A stretch of DNA of 64,000 nt from Luscinia megarhynchos (GCA_034336665.1 CM067566.1:18024330-18088329); one strand, 5' to 3'; counted from the first letter of the stretch, positions 1-34,065 are shown. Notes: generated from the sequence alone by a model not told the origin. Translations and numbers: made by a program.

Positions 1-2997
1 CCTTGGTTATCTCTCACACATTTAGCAGCTGGTTAAAAGGCAGCTAGAGGCAGGAGGGAGCAGCTCTGCCGGGCCTGCCTGAGCTCAGCCAGCTGTGCAG
101 TGACCTGCCCGTGCTCCCGCCCTGGCACCGACCCGAGCTGGCCTGAGACACAGAGCCCACGGCTCGTGTCCCTGCCCGTGCACCTGACATTGCTCGGGAG
201 CAAAGGCAGCTTCACTTCTTTCTGTTTGACACTTCTGAATGCAGAGGTTAAGACTATGAGCTGTTATATTATCTTGTGGATGCTGGTGCGAGTTGGGAAA
301 AAGCAGTTTGAGTTTTCCCAAGCTACCCAAAGCAAAACAGAAAAGAAAGAATTAATAACAAAGTTTAACATTTAGTGTTGTGGACAGGAGTATGTGAGGA
401 AAGTGATGTTTTGGTAAAAACATGTTTACAAAAAGTGTTGCCTTCCTTAAAACAATGAGCTTAATTCTATCCTTGGTTCTGCAAACCAGTGTATAAAAAT
501 GTGTCTACTTCTGCAATAAATCACTTCTTCTGCTTTCTAAATGAAGCCTGTGTTGTTATAATTTTTTGCCTCTCCCTAGCCTTAAAGTGATGTTATATAA
601 CAACAATACAGTTATGTATAAAGTGATAACACAACTATAATATAAACTAATAAAACTAAATTATTATCTGGATTTTGGAAAAAACTTGGAAAGGTTTATT
701 TATTTATATACTGAAAGTGTCTTGGAAAATGTGAAATCTCAAGGGAAATTTTGTGTAGCTATGGATGAATTACGACTTAGATGACCAAGGACTTATGGCA
801 CCTATATTCTAATATTTCAAACTACTCTCTTAGTAGGATTAAAAAAAAAAAAAAAAGTCTTAGAAACGACTGGTTTGGATAATGTTTGCCTTTGTGAAAA
901 GTTTGCAGCAAAATTGAAACCAGACCTCAGCAACAACCTAAGTTTGGACAAAAATTATAAACTCTTTGGAAAACAATCCAAATCTCTGTGTATAGATGCA
1001 GCATATGATGGTTCTGTTCTGCACTCTGTGTGTTAAAAATAAAAGATCTATCCTGAGACAGAATCAGAAAGAGAATCAATATTTCAAACTAACTGATAGC
1101 ACTGAAATTTTTCCTGGCAAAATCTTATTTTAGACATCTTGTTTTCTGGAAAGCTACAAGTAACAGCTTAAAAAACAATAACATTTTATGATGTGGATAA
1201 GCTATTTCCTTAATTTCCAGCAACTTGTATTAAATTTTCCTAAAACCATAGATTTCAAATGCAGTATTTGTAGCATGCAAGAGGCTATGTGATTGCTGAG
1301 ATACTATTTTTAATTATTTGAAGTATCTCTTGGAGTCCTGAGTCCTGATATTTTCTGGCAGTGCATATTCAAAAAACTGAGAGCAGCAGAAATGGCCATG
1401 GCTCAGTGTCTCCTCACTGCTCCTCCGTCCCTCTGGAAGAAAATCAGAAATCTTTTCTAAGCTCCTTCTACCTTAGGCAAGTTGAAATTATTGAAGGAGC
1501 TACTAGTCAAACCCAGTAGCCTGAAACTTGGGAGCTGCTGATTTTACTCCCATGTATTGCCATAATATGGTATTTAGTCTTGTGGATCCTATACCAAACA
1601 TCATTCAGGCAAAAATGGATTTATCCTTGTTCAAAAATAAATATCTAAAACCCAATTTAAAAATTGAAGATTTGAAGCAATCTGCATGTGGAAGAGAGAA
1701 AGGCAAGGACAGGGATAATAGTGTCCTGAGCTACCCATCTTGTACCTCATGCTTTGACCTGCTGCTTTGGGCTTCTGAGACAGAGCCAAAGGGCATAACT
1801 GGCACAGCTACATGAAGGGCAATTGGCCTTCTGAGGGGATCCTGCTGTCTTGTCCTTGTTACCTATAAAATGGGAAACATACTTACTCAGCTCCATCTCA
1901 CAGACTGATGGAAAAATCCATGCTTTCCATTTCAGGCTTTGTAGACCTCAGGCAAAAATAAAAGATACGTGCAGATGTTGTACAACCAAAATCATAAAAT
2001 AAAGAATGAAATTGAATTTTTAAATGAAAATATTTATGGGGTTTTTATGCATGCAAATGTTTCTCTGACATCATCTCTCCCCTTTTTATACCACTGTGAG
2101 TTTCTGCTGCTCTTTTTGGAAGCCTTGAACCAAGTCCCTCATGACATATGTGCACTTAGTCTGGATCAGTGACATGACCAGTCTTCTGAGTTAGTGTCAT
2201 CCCTATGCTTTTATGGCACAGTGCTTGCACTGCTGTGTCTGAGACTCTCAGATTCCTAAATACAAATGCATGTTACTGTAGAGTAAGGCAGAAAAACAGG
2301 AGCAACTACAATCCCTGCACAACCCTGCCACACAGGACACACCACCAGGATATACTTAAGCGTGGGGCCATGCAGCAAGACCCAAAACACAGGACTTCTG
2401 CCAAGGAAATCTGTTTCTCTCCAGCCAGCATAGGGGTGAGGAAGAGACAAAGGAGCTACAGCACTGCCCTGTCCATGAAAATAATATCAGTACTGCAGTA
2501 TAGGAACAACAAAACTGTGTAAACAGTGAGGAGGGGAAAGTTGAAGGTAGCTTCACAATTTAATAAACTCATGCCTGATCTATAAAGGAATAAAAGCAAA
2601 TGCAAAAACCTTGCAGGCCTACCTACACAAAGCACTGGGGAAAAACCTAAAGTAGGGCTAATCCCTTCTCTAGCCCTTACACATCTTCTACTTCTCACTG
2701 AGTTTAAGATTCATTTAAACCTTATCCAAACAATTCCAATCAGCACTTTATGGGCATCAGCTGCAGCCATGGCACAGCAGCCACGGTCACATTAGCCCTG
2801 GAGGCAGCACCACCTGCATCTCCTCCTCTCACAGACCCCACCTTGACTGAAGGTGGAATGCAGCAGGATGTGGGATGGAGTCGGAGAAATTCGAAGCAGC
2901 AGCATGCAGAAAACCAAATTTATAAGGTAAAAAGCAGAATACAGAGCCACTGTAAGAAAAAAGGCAGGGGGAAACAGATATGTGGTAAACTGAGAAA
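1..2997. other. Intergenic, no gene recognised
   Basis: AT-rich sequence with scattered short open frames lacking any recognisable domain or splice structure. Contains an A16 run (841-856). By synteny LGI2 would lie further left; none of its leucine-rich-repeat exons is seen here. Confidence 0.6.
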
Positions 2998-3007
2998 GAA
3001 GGAGGAA

Positions 3008-3922
3008 TCACAGAATTCCAGAATGGGTTAGGTTGGAAGGGATCACAGAGGATCACTTGGTCCAAACTCCCTGCTCAAGCAGGACCATCCTAGAGCACAT
3101 GGCACAGGACTGTGTCCAGATGGCTCTTGAGTATCTCCATGGAAGTAATCTCCAAACCTCTTCGGGCAACCTGTTCCAGCACCAGGGTCACTTACACAAT
3201 AAAAAAGTTCTTCCTCATACTGATGAGGTCCCCTCTGAGTCATCTCATTTTAGGGTTGAACAGGTCCAGCTCCCTCAGCCTGTCCTCATAACAGATGTCC
3301 TCCCATCACTTCAGCACCTTTGTCACCCTGCTCTGGACCTGCCCCAGGAGCTCCATGTCTCTCTGGGGCTGAGGAGCCAGAACTGGACACAGCACTCCAG
3401 ATGAGCTCCACTAGGGCTGAGCAGAGGGGCAGCATCACCAGCCCTGGTTTGCTGGCAGTGCTCTCCCTGGTGCACCCCAGGGTACCACTGGCCCTCTGGG
3501 CCACAGGACTCCGCTGCCTCAGGGACACTTGGTGTCCACCAGCAGCCCCAGGTCCTTCCCTGCAGAGCTGCTCCCCAGCAGGTCAGTGCCCAGCCTGTGC
3601 TGGTCCCTGGGGTTATTCTTCCCCAGGTGCAGGATCCTGAATTTGCCTTTGTAGAATTTCAAATGGGTTCCTTTCTGCCCATCTCTCCAACCTGCCCAGG
3701 TCCTTCTGAAGGGCTGCACAGTCAGGGGGATCAGCCAAAAGCTTCTCCCAGCTTTGTGTCATCCATCTGGACCTTCATCCAACTCATTGATAAATAAGTT
3801 AAACAATACTGGGCCCAGTATTGAACCTTGGGGGACACCACTTGTGAGAGGTCTCCAACTAGAGCCTGTGGATCTGATTACAACTCTGGGATCTGCTGTT
3901 CAGACAGATCTCAACCCATCAG
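3008..3922 (-). mobile_element. CR1 LINE fragment, 5'-truncated, minus orientation
   Basis: The left end (TCACAGAATTCCAGAATGGG, then TTAGGTTGGAAGGGATC) is the reverse complement of a CR1 3' terminus. The following text (CCTGTTCCAG, TTCTTCCTCAT, CTCAGCCTGTCCTCATA, GACCTGCCCCAGG, GGGGGACACCACT) is CR1 3' sequence. It has no intact reading frame. A perfect 10 bp direct repeat, GAAGGAGGAA, stands at 2998-3007 and 3923-3932, exactly at its two edges. Confidence 0.9.
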
Positions 3923-6900
3923 GAAGGAGGAACTGCTAGAAAAGTGGGAAGATTTATCATTAAAAAACCACTCTGCTCTTCCCAATGTGTTTGTTTTGAG
4001 AACACAGTAACTGTGCATGTGCAGCTCAGAGAAGAGAATAGACCAGATCAGCTCTCTGCTGTCACCTCGACTGACAGACAGCTGTTGCTGTGGCAGAGTG
4101 ACAGCTGAAAAGCCATGTGATTGATTCTAATGCTTGCTCAATTGCAGCTAATGAGAGGGTTGCGTTCACTCTGCCTTTATTGAAGTGATTTCTTCTAATT
4201 GTCTATTTAACACGCTAAAAAATACTGGAAGATACAGGTCAGTGCTCCAGTGAGCTGATGTTCGGGCAATGTTTTCCAGGTACAAATGAAGATATGCTTA
4301 TGCTCAACACAAAGGCTGGAGAGAAAAAAATTAATGATCTTATCAGGTAAAGCAGGTGTTGTGGTCACACCACCAAGGTCACTAGCATTAACAAAACACT
4401 TTGAAAACAGAGCTGTGGCTTGTTCCCAGCAAGGTGCTGGAGTGTTGTAGAGATAATGTACTCAGCCTCGAGGGGAAAAAATATGATGCGCTAAGACTCG
4501 CTAACAGCTGTTAATGGCAGAGAATTGTGGACAGAAGGATGTTTGACCTACCAGTCCTTTGGAGGAAGATGTAAACAACTGGCTTGATTCCCCACTGCCT
4601 TGCTCCTACTACGGCCTTCCTTGCTTATGCCAAATAAATGCAGTATATATGCTAAATGCTCTCACAGCAAGAGATGAGTTTTGCCACCACTTGCATGGAT
4701 GTAAAAATCTAAAAAAACTGCAAGGCAGAGGAAAATTAGGGCATGCAAATGCAGGGAGAGGGGTTTATGCAAGAACAACGCAAACAGGAAGACTCAGAAA
4801 TTTAGATATATAGCAACTAAATGAGAGTGGCACTTTTTACCTCTGCTAAGTGGCGCCCCAGGAGTCCTGAGTCACTGTTACTGCCCTCCATGACAAAAAT
4901 ACATTCTTACTGCCTCTTCTTTCTGAGCCCGCGGCAGAGCCGTCGCATCTAGGAAAGAGAAGACACCACTCCCTTCGGGATCAGCAGACTGGACAACCCA
5001 AGCCAGCTGCACGCTTCGCTTCTGCCCAGCTGACACCCGCAGGAGGGTCACCACAGCCTCTGCCTGCCTTGGCGGAGCACCGGCATTTCAGGATGCAGAG
5101 CACGAGGTGTGCCCCATCCGAGCTCCAGCACCCTCAGACCTGCCTGACACCTTGCTTGAGGCAGCAGCCGTGTTTCACTCACCAAAACTTCTAATACTGA
5201 TAAGGGTGTAAAACAATAAGGAAGCATTTATACTACCCATCACAGTGCAAAAAGAGATGGAAAGCTATTTACTTGTAAATGAGCATATGGATCCAGTAGT
5301 CACTGGGTGAAGCCAGCACAAGACTGTGAAGAGCCCACAAAGACCTCCTCTTTCCCAGTGACACCAAGTCACTGAGAAATATCTCCCTTCAAGAGGCCTT
5401 GGATTAATGAGGCTGAAATTCCTAAGCATGCCTCCAGAGATGGAAAATGAACTCTGTGGGGCCCAACGAGAACATGCACTGTTAGGTCAACATGGGGTGC
5501 ATCATTTCTGAAACTTGAAGCACTATCCTTTAGCAGATTTAGACACAGATTTAACATTCAGCTGAAATTTTTAGAAACCAAACCAAAGGGAAAACTAGAG
5601 CGTGACAGTTTGTGCCATCTGCATGGGATATGAGCATGAGTTTTAATGACACCAGTTAAAACATTATTTTAAAAAAAATTTATATACAAATCCATTTACT
5701 GATTACAAACCCCCTAACAAAAAGTAGCTAGTGGCATGTGCACTTGCACCTGCTGCCGTTGTGTGCTCCAGCTGACTCCTCACATAGGAGGTTCTGCATC
5801 AGTGGGGATGGCAATTCACTGGTAGGCATCCTTCCTCCCTTCCCATCCTTTTTCTGGTGCACTAGTAAAACAGGGTCTAAAAAAAACAACACACCCAAAA
5901 TTACTCAGTAGGGTGAGGGCAGAACAGAGAACTGGAAATACATAGTATTAGAGAGTAGGCTACCAGTGTGATGAAATGAGAGCTACATTTTGACAGTATT
6001 CTCTGGTGTTTGCACTGTGCAGGAGGCCAAGACTTTACTAAGGATACTCTCATCCTCCCCAGCTGCACAGCAAGCATTTCAGGCTATTTCTATTTTTATG
6101 AACTTCCTAGACACTTTCCTCATCTTTCATTTAAAAATGTGTGTCTTTACTGTATCCCAAGCCTCTCCACCCACTAAGCTATTTGCAATTCCTCTACCAC
6201 TATTCAAATAGATGCAGTATATAATCAGAAGCCAGAAGACAATAAGAATAGTAAGCAGACTTGTATTTAATCAAGATAAATAATACAGTATGTTACAATT
6301 TTTTAAAAACACAATTCTGTAGAAAATAACAGACATAATTTCCCTCAACGGCTACATTTCTCAATTTGACATATTGTAGACCAAACTAAGCTCTTTTCCC
6401 TTCTGCAGCTCCTCAGACCCCAGAAAGTTGCAGTTTTAACTCAACAGTAGCTGTGTCTGCAAACTAGTTCTACTTCACATGTGCTTGGCAGCCCAACATC
6501 AAAGCAAAGCAGCAATGCTTTCCCTTACTGGGCACCCAATTCTCCTGCAGCCAGAGTTCAGGGCTGCACCTGTGAACTACCAGCTGCAATTCTGCAGCAG
6601 GGCACCCTGCCCCAGTGCCTACAGAGTGCCTCTGAAATAGTTTAGATAAGGGACAAGAATGGCTGCAAATATTCTTTACATGAGTTTCCATAGGAATATG
6701 AACTTTATATGTCACAAGAGCCAAACTCGTATAACCAACGTAGAAAGCTTCAAAAATGTTGGCGGTGTTGCTCCTTTTCCCTGTATTCTGGCCATGTGCT
6801 CCTCTGGTACACTTCAATCACAAAAAATTTGCCTCAGAAAGAGTTTTTGGAGTAAACAGATCAGTAGAAATGCTATGAGTTCACTTTGAAGTCCTGCGTG

Positions 6901-9900
6901 GTGTGTTCCTACTTGGGATGTCTAGAAAAATATCAGTAACAAACACACCTCTGCTGCTGTCATGTGTGTAAATGACCAACACCACCCTCCAAACAGCAGT
7001 AGGTGTAAGATGGTAGCCCAACGTTTGCAGCCCTTTGAGAACAAGTAATAGGAAAGGTAGCACCCAGCTCAAACAGCTGTACTCCTTCTATTCACATTAT
7101 GTTAAAAATCAAACAGTTATAATTCTGCTATAACTTACTCAGCCTGGATTGGAATACAGGATCTAATGGCAAATTAAATTTCACCATCCACATTAAGAAA
7201 TCAACTCAGCTTCTGAACTGGATCAGCTTTGAATTTAGTTGAAATGCGGTTTGATGAAAGACTCCTGCTCAGCAGCAGATATAATTATCACACCCATCTT
7301 AATTAGATCATGAACTTGACTTTAGGATCCCCAAAGGAGTATTGAAAGCTTGGTCCAGTTAAACTGAACTCAGTCCAGAAAACTGAAGCTTATCCATCAA
7401 GATAAATATATTACCAGTTCTTTGATACAACAGATGCTTGATGAGTAATGGAGCAAATGCCTTTTTAACTATGGTTTTTAAAAAGGATTATTAAACTGCA
7501 CTAAAGTGTATGCTGTTATCTTTGAGGAGAAAAAAAGTATAATATATGAAAAACAATTATTACAGAGCACATGGAACACAATTTTTCAAGCACTAGTTTC
7601 AGAATTAAAAACATTTAAACAAAGGTTCTCCATAGAGTGTCACTTTGTAACCAATTCAAGGTTTTAAATAGCTATTGTTTAAAAAAATTGTCAGCTATAG
7701 AAATTGTTTTCCCTTCAGATTCCAAATCCTGTCAGACCAGGGTGATTAAAATGTTGCATTAAAAACAAAAGCAGGGGGGAGAAAAAGGCAATCTAATCTC
7801 CCCTTATAAAAGTAAAAGCAGCAACTCAGTTTTTAAAGTATCATGAACAAAAGCTGTAGCCCATCTATCATTCACATATGGATCCATGCAATGATTCTTC
7901 AATTAGAATTATTATCTGTACAGCAGCTGAAGACTGAGAACTGCTGATACACTGCAGATGAGAACATTTGCTAGTCTCTGGGCTCCAGTCTTTCTTAAAA
8001 AATGATGATCACACAATATAGATTGCTCGGTTTATATGTGTATTAAGCTGCAATGCCAGCATTTACATTTGCAACATTACAATTTTGCTTTCTTAGGCTC
8101 AAGAGAATTTGCTGCATCTGGTAGATTTTATTTGCTTTGTATCTTAGGCAATTGTTACGAGCAAAGCACAAATAGGCAATATTATTGCTCCAAAGTCCTT
8201 TGTTTTGTTGATTATCTCAGATACTACAAAAAAAAAAAAGTAAACTAAGAGTGGGCCTGTGAGATGGGTCATTCAGTGTCAGTTCACTTGCACTATATTA
8301 TCCCAGTGCTGTTTTTATAAGGCACAGCCATCTGCTCCCTCATTTCTTCCACCTGTATAGGTCCAGATAGTCTAGGATGCAACATCATAGGGAAAGAAAA
8401 GCACCTCACACAACAGTTGCAGGCCCTGTGAGGGGGAGAAGTCACTTCGGTGATTCAGACTGCAGCAAGCTGAGCAGTCCCTGCCTACCCATGCACCCTA
8501 ACCACATGCTGTGACCTAGAAGATGATGGAGAAAAGTACCTACATAAATAGTAGCTGTGAGACAGCCCTGCTAAATAGGCATCTCTTCTTGGTGTTTCTG
8601 CTAAGGATTCCTGCTCTGTGAACTCTATGTTCTGAAGCCCAGCCAGCCTTCCCAGATGTCTCCCTCATAATGTAGAAGCAGAAGGCAAGTTGGCTCTTAC
8701 AGATTCTTGAGCCATGTGAAAGTCTTTAGTGATATGTGTATGTAGAGATTAGAAAAAGTGCTGCAAATTAATTAAGAAGTTTTTCTACTTCACTGTAAAA
8801 TCTTGGAAAGATCTTCATAGGAGGCAAATACTGCTAATGTATTCGTTATTTGCTTTACACTGCAGTTTGATACACGCCCGTGCCACTGCCATCTTTCACA
8901 GCACTGCTTTTAGTGGGTGAGAGCTGCCACAGCCATGAAATCTCCCTGTAACTGTTATACAATAGAAATGAAACCTCTGCCCATGGGTATATGCTTCAGT
9001 GTTATTTCACTACTTTATTATAGACATTACTGAATAGAGAACAAGAAATTTATACTCCTACTTGAAAAATACTTTTTATCCTCAACTGGACCTCCTGTTT
9101 CAAATACACTGTAAAGAACTATGTCTCCTCCATTTACTTGGAAGGATATTGCCATTTGAATTACTTAAAATTTCCTTACATTTATGTGACATTATAGAAT
9201 GGTTCTGTCTCTAAAAATCTATTATTAATTAAAACTGAAGACATTTATGGGGATAAAGCAAGCAAACAAAACTGAAAACTAGTACAAAAAGCTTAACAAA
9301 ACAATATAACATGAATACGTAGTTCAAGAGCTTACACATTGTGGTGGGACACATTTCTCAAAATATTTTAGATTTTCTCACTTTAGGTGGCTTCACTAAG
9401 ATCTGTGAACCTGAATGACACAAATTAAATTTTATATTTGCTTTCAATTAAAGTCATCCCCTTATTTTTTTAATCAAAAAGATTTACGAAGTGAAAATCA
9501 AAAACTACTTAGGCCTATGAACTCTTGTTTCGAGCTTTGTTGAAATTTTCAGCTTTGATTGCAAATGGGATACATTTCAAAGACAGAAAAAAACACTAAT
9601 TGAGGAAGCAGTTCAATATCTGTGTTAGAACTGACTGAATTACTTTCAGCAGACAATTTATTATGAGACCAAAAAAGACAGAAATGTCTAAGAGGAGGCA
9701 ACTGCTGTTTTCTTTATTCAAAATCAGGATACTACTCGTCAAAATGCTTATTTTAGCTGTTATCACACATCTCTAAACTCTTGTAGTGATAGTGCTAACA
9801 TTCACATTCTGTAATAGGTCATCTAAATTAATAATTTATACTAATTCAGGCAATACCAAAAACCAGGAAGAAAGTTATCACTAAGGCCTAGTGGTTTTCA

Positions 9901-10010
9901 CTGGCTGCTCCAATATACAGAATACCGAGGCAGCGAGCTGTAGAGATGTGGCTCCAAAGTTTGTGCAAATCTTACAGACTGGACAAACTGAGGTACAGCA
10001 TGCTCTTATT

Positions 10011-10084
10011 AAAGAAAAAAAAAGGAGGGGGGGGAGGGGGAAGCAGGGAGGGAGGGTAGAAGAAAGAGAGAAAGAAAAGAGAAG
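10011..10084 (+). repeat. 74 nt polypurine tract with G-quadruplex-type runs
   Basis: Purines only except C at 10044 and T at 10057. The core 10024-10056 has runs of 8, 5 and three times 3 or more G separated by 1-5 bases, meeting the usual G-quadruplex pattern on the plus strand. It lies about 1.6 kb downstream of the SEPSECS stop. Confidence 0.85.
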
Positions 10085-10912
10085 CTATTTCCATCTCCTT
10101 ACAGCCACAAGGGTTCAGTGGCCTAGTTACCTGAGTGTCTCCTAGGACGTGTTTGTACAGCAAACAACAATGGTGACGGCAGTCTGGGGAGCTGTACCCG
10201 CACAAGCTTGAACCAATCTAACATGTAACTCCTAGCAACAACAATGTGCAAGCAGCAGTTCAACTCAAGCTGAAGATACAATGGACCTCATAAACTGAGA
10301 GCACCTTCATGATGGTTAGCACATTATTAACTCCCACATACTAGCATCACCTCTTGCATGAGTTCATTTGAATGTGCTGGACAGAATCTCTCAAAAGCAC
10401 AACTATTTTGATTACATGATTTACAGAGGACTCTGAAAGGTACATGTCTCAGATCCCACCCAATAAAGTGACCAAAACACTTCCTGACATTTAGAACTCA
10501 TTAATGAACATTAGTAGTGAACAGCACTACATTACAGACAAAGAAAAATGTCTTTGAACACTATGCTTACTTTGAACAGTAAATTACATAGAAGCTATGT
10601 ACAATGTAGTAACCACATTTAAGAATAACTACACATTTTGCAACCTGCAGCACTGTCACTCCAGTGATATGGAACCTTTGTTTGAGGAACAGACTTTGAA
10701 TCTATTGTTTGCTTAATTAATTCAAATCAGTAGCTGCACAGATCCACAGAAGCAACAGTGCCAATGGCAAGAGACACTATAAAAAGGGAGGTATATAAAT
10801 TTCAACCTAAATACTCTCAGGTCTTACTGGCTCTTAAAACTGATGCATTAGTCCTACATGACATTCCTCCTTTCCAGTGAGTTTTTGAACTGTTACCCTA
10901 TCAAATGAGAAG

Positions 10913-10932
10913 AAAAAAAAAAAAAAAAAAAA
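10913..10932. repeat. A20 homopolymer
   Basis: Twenty consecutive A in the SEPSECS 3' flank. Similar A-runs occur at 841-856, 18893-18908 and 21178-21196. None marks a recognisable retroposon. Confidence 0.8.
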
Positions 10933-11542
10933 CAAAACCAAAACTCTCAATGACTGTACCACTTCACAACTCCTGACAGTATTAAAGCTCCTTTGGGCTG
11001 CTGAACTATGCAAATGTTTTCAAGAGCTGAGTACTGACAGGATATGAGGAATTCTAGGTTCTTCTTTGCCACTGGAGCTGACTGGTTCTAGGTAGTTCAT
11101 AACAGGTGAGAACACCTGAAAAAACATTACTATTCCAACTTGTCATTTACTCATGCAGTTTGAACACTGTATTTAGTAAGTGCTATACCAACATTTGCAT
11201 AAATCTTTGAAAAGAAATTAAAAGTGACACATTCATTGATGAAAAACAAAGTATTTTGAGAGCAGAGATGTGTTGCTTGGATGGTCTACACCTAGGAGGG
11301 AATTCAGTCACCATCACAGACAATATTGTTAAACAAAAGCCGTGAATAAACATACAGTGATTTAGTAAACACTGGTCCAAATAGCCAAAATAGATTGAAA
11401 GGCAAACTCTAGGTCTTTGTGAACAAAGCTGTACTTTGGCAGATATTAAGTGCATTTCATATATTGCAAAAAACTTGAGTATGGTCCCTTGTTCTTGGAG
11501 AAAGTATAACCTACTTTCTCAAACCTGAATTCCACCCAAATT

Positions 11543-11548
11543 TTTATT
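11543..11548 (-). terminator. SEPSECS: SEPSECS poly(A) signal candidate
   Basis: TTTATT on the plus strand (AATAAA on the gene strand), 130 bp after the SEPSECS stop. Further copies lie at 9713-9718, 9657-9662 and 9014-9019, so the real 3' end could be up to 2.7 kb further on. Confidence 0.35.
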
Positions 11549-11677
11549 ACTGTTTTCAGTAAGAAGAATATAAGATCAAGAAGATTTCTGTACTGCAGAT
11601 GCACAGTCCTAACCCAATACAAAGCTGACATACTTCTGACAAAACCTTATCTTCCTGTGTTACTAAATCTGTGTCTT

Positions 11678-32185
<20,508 letters not shown>

Positions 32186-32460
32186 GGCCGCAGCGCTGCC
32201 GCCGCTCCCCCTGCGCTCCGAGCGGGCCCGTGCGAGCCGGGCACTTCCCGCCGGGAAGGGGCGGGCGGGGGCGGCGCGGTGCCGCGGAGCTCCGGGCCCC
32301 GCCCCGCCGCCAGGGCCGCGCAGCGGGCCGAGCTCCGCGGGGCCGCCCCCGCCCCGCCCGGCCCTTCCCGGCGCTGGGCGGGGCCCGGCCCGGCCGCCTG
32401 GCCCGGCCGCCCCCGGGGCAGGTGCGGGGCCGCGGGGGAGCGGGGCCGGGCTTGCGGCCT
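32186..32460 (-). promoter_or_regulatory. SEPSECS: SEPSECS CpG-island promoter region
   Basis: Very GC- and CpG-rich sequence directly upstream of the SEPSECS ATG. It has several GC-box-like GGGCGGG or CCCGCCC runs (near 32258-32275 and 32345-32360) and no TATA box. The CpG-rich block extends over exon 1 and into intron 1 to about 31340. The transcription start is not determinable by eye. Confidence 0.75.
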
Positions 32461-32742
32461 GGCAGGCGGCGTCTCGCTGCGAGAGGCAGCTCGCCAGAAC
32501 CCCGACTGCGGGGCTGGGAAGGGCCTGTTCGTGGCTGGTTTTGCCTGCCCCGCGGAGTTTAGCATTAGGCTGTTGAGAACAGCCGCTGTTCCCGCCAGGG
32601 CGTTCTTTGCTCCTCGGGACGTGTCTGTGGGCACAGGTGCTTCTGGGACGATCCTCGGGGAATAGCAGCAGCCTGCTGGGGCTGGGGGCTTAGTCCAAAA
32701 CTGCATCATAGGGACAAAAACATGTTACCCAGCGAAACCTAA

Positions 32743-32762
32743 TTTTTTTTTTTTTTTTTTTT
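32743..32762. repeat. T20 homopolymer
   Basis: Twenty consecutive T about 560 bp upstream of the SEPSECS start. On the SEPSECS strand this is an A20 tract, but there is no retrogene body beside it. It may act as a nucleosome-excluding element. Confidence 0.85.
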
Positions 32763-33869
32763 GACACAACTCGGGGGTAAACAGTTACACCAGCAGGAGG
32801 TCTGGGCCAGGCTTCGCACCTTTACTAGGAACTGCAGTAAAGCCTCAGCAGGTGGGAACTTCCCTAGAGCTCGGGCACCTGGCCGCAATCGCTGTCCTTT
32901 GCCACGGGGACTGGCAGGTTCCCATTTCCCTTCTTGAAATAACTAGTAGGGAGTGTAAACAAATTGAAGAGGCGCGTTAATACGCGGTGTGTTTGTTCCA
33001 ATGTTTAATTATAACCAGCCCGTACCTGGTCAACTGAATCTGTTAATGACATTTTATCTGATTTTTCTGTTTTACAGTTTTAAGCTCAGACGGCTTTTTG
33101 GCGTGTGAAGTATACGTAGCGACCGTCCCGCTTCTGTAAGTTTAGTTAGCCTGATTAGGATCTTTTGGGCGTTTTAACAAAGTAATCTTACACACCTATT
33201 TGAATTGTTGGCTCATACTATAATTAACACTGTTAATTAGCCCTTTGAGCAGAAGAGAACTCTACAAGTTAAACTGTCCCCGTTCGGTCACCTGCGTTGC
33301 TGGATGTTGTGTTGCTGATGCCTTATGAACGCGGGGCAGCTGCTCCTCCTGCTCTGTATCACAGGAGGGCGCTCACCTAAAGCGAAAAGCGCACGATTGT
33401 CTGTGTATTCCCCTTTTTTCCTTCGGTTTCTTCCACTCCGGTATTTCGACATAGTGCTCAAATACTTATAAGCAGCTGACAAAGTCTGCTCTGTTGGTTA
33501 GAAGGATGGGGACAAAAGCATGAGGGGAATGTCCCACCTTATTTACGTGATGTAATTCTTAGTAATTTTAATCCAGGTGGCTAATTGAAGAGTATTAGCT
33601 ATTTGGAATTAAAATTAATGGTTTGTTAATTACTATGATGGTAGTGTGTATTTTTTTTTTTAATTATGAGCTCTCGTGTTGTTTGAACTCTGCCCTAGTG
33701 AAAAGGGAGGCAATGTAAAGGCTTTGTTATCTCAAGATCTGTGAACAAGTTACAGAATTTTTATTGAAGCAGAAGATGAAAACTACCAGTTAACTGCATG
33801 TAGAAATACAGTAATACTTGTAGATGAACGCATAAACCAGAAAAAATTAGGTTTTTTACTATTTTTTGC

Positions 33870-34065
33870 TATGAGGCTGGTGAGACACTGGAACAGAGTG
33901 CCCACAGAAGTTGTGAATACCCCGTTTCTGCAAGTGTATGAGGCCAGGTTCAATGGAGGTCTGACCAACCTGGTTTAGTGGAAGTCATCTTAGTCAATAG
34001 CAGGAGAATTGGAAATAGATGATCTTTAAGGCCCCTTCCAACCCAGGCCTTTCTATAAAATAACT
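33870..34065 (+). mobile_element. Short CR1 3' fragment between the SEPSECS and PI4K2B promoters
   Basis: GAGGCTGGTGAGACACTGGA, then ACAGAGTGCCCACAGAAG and GAGGCCAGGTTCAATGGAGG form the CR1 3' consensus. The right end GGCCCCTTCCAACCCAGGCC, then TTTCTATAAA matches a CR1 tail. About 190 bp, plus orientation. Confidence 0.85.

Larger units (their letters stand above)
3933..11542. other. SEPSECS 3' flank and intergenic, no gene recognised
   Basis: Moderately AT-rich, with no coding exon that I can support. Two stretches (about 4020-4340 and 7850-8250) are free of repeats and rich in CAGCTG, TGATTGATT, TAAT and ATTA-type motifs; they are possible conserved non-coding elements. The distal SEPSECS 3' UTR may occupy the right-hand part. 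Confidence 0.55.

Noticed and set aside
3033..3640. Open frames of 106-123 codons near 3 kb
   Set aside because: They lie inside the CR1 3' region, which is untranslated or antisense sequence.
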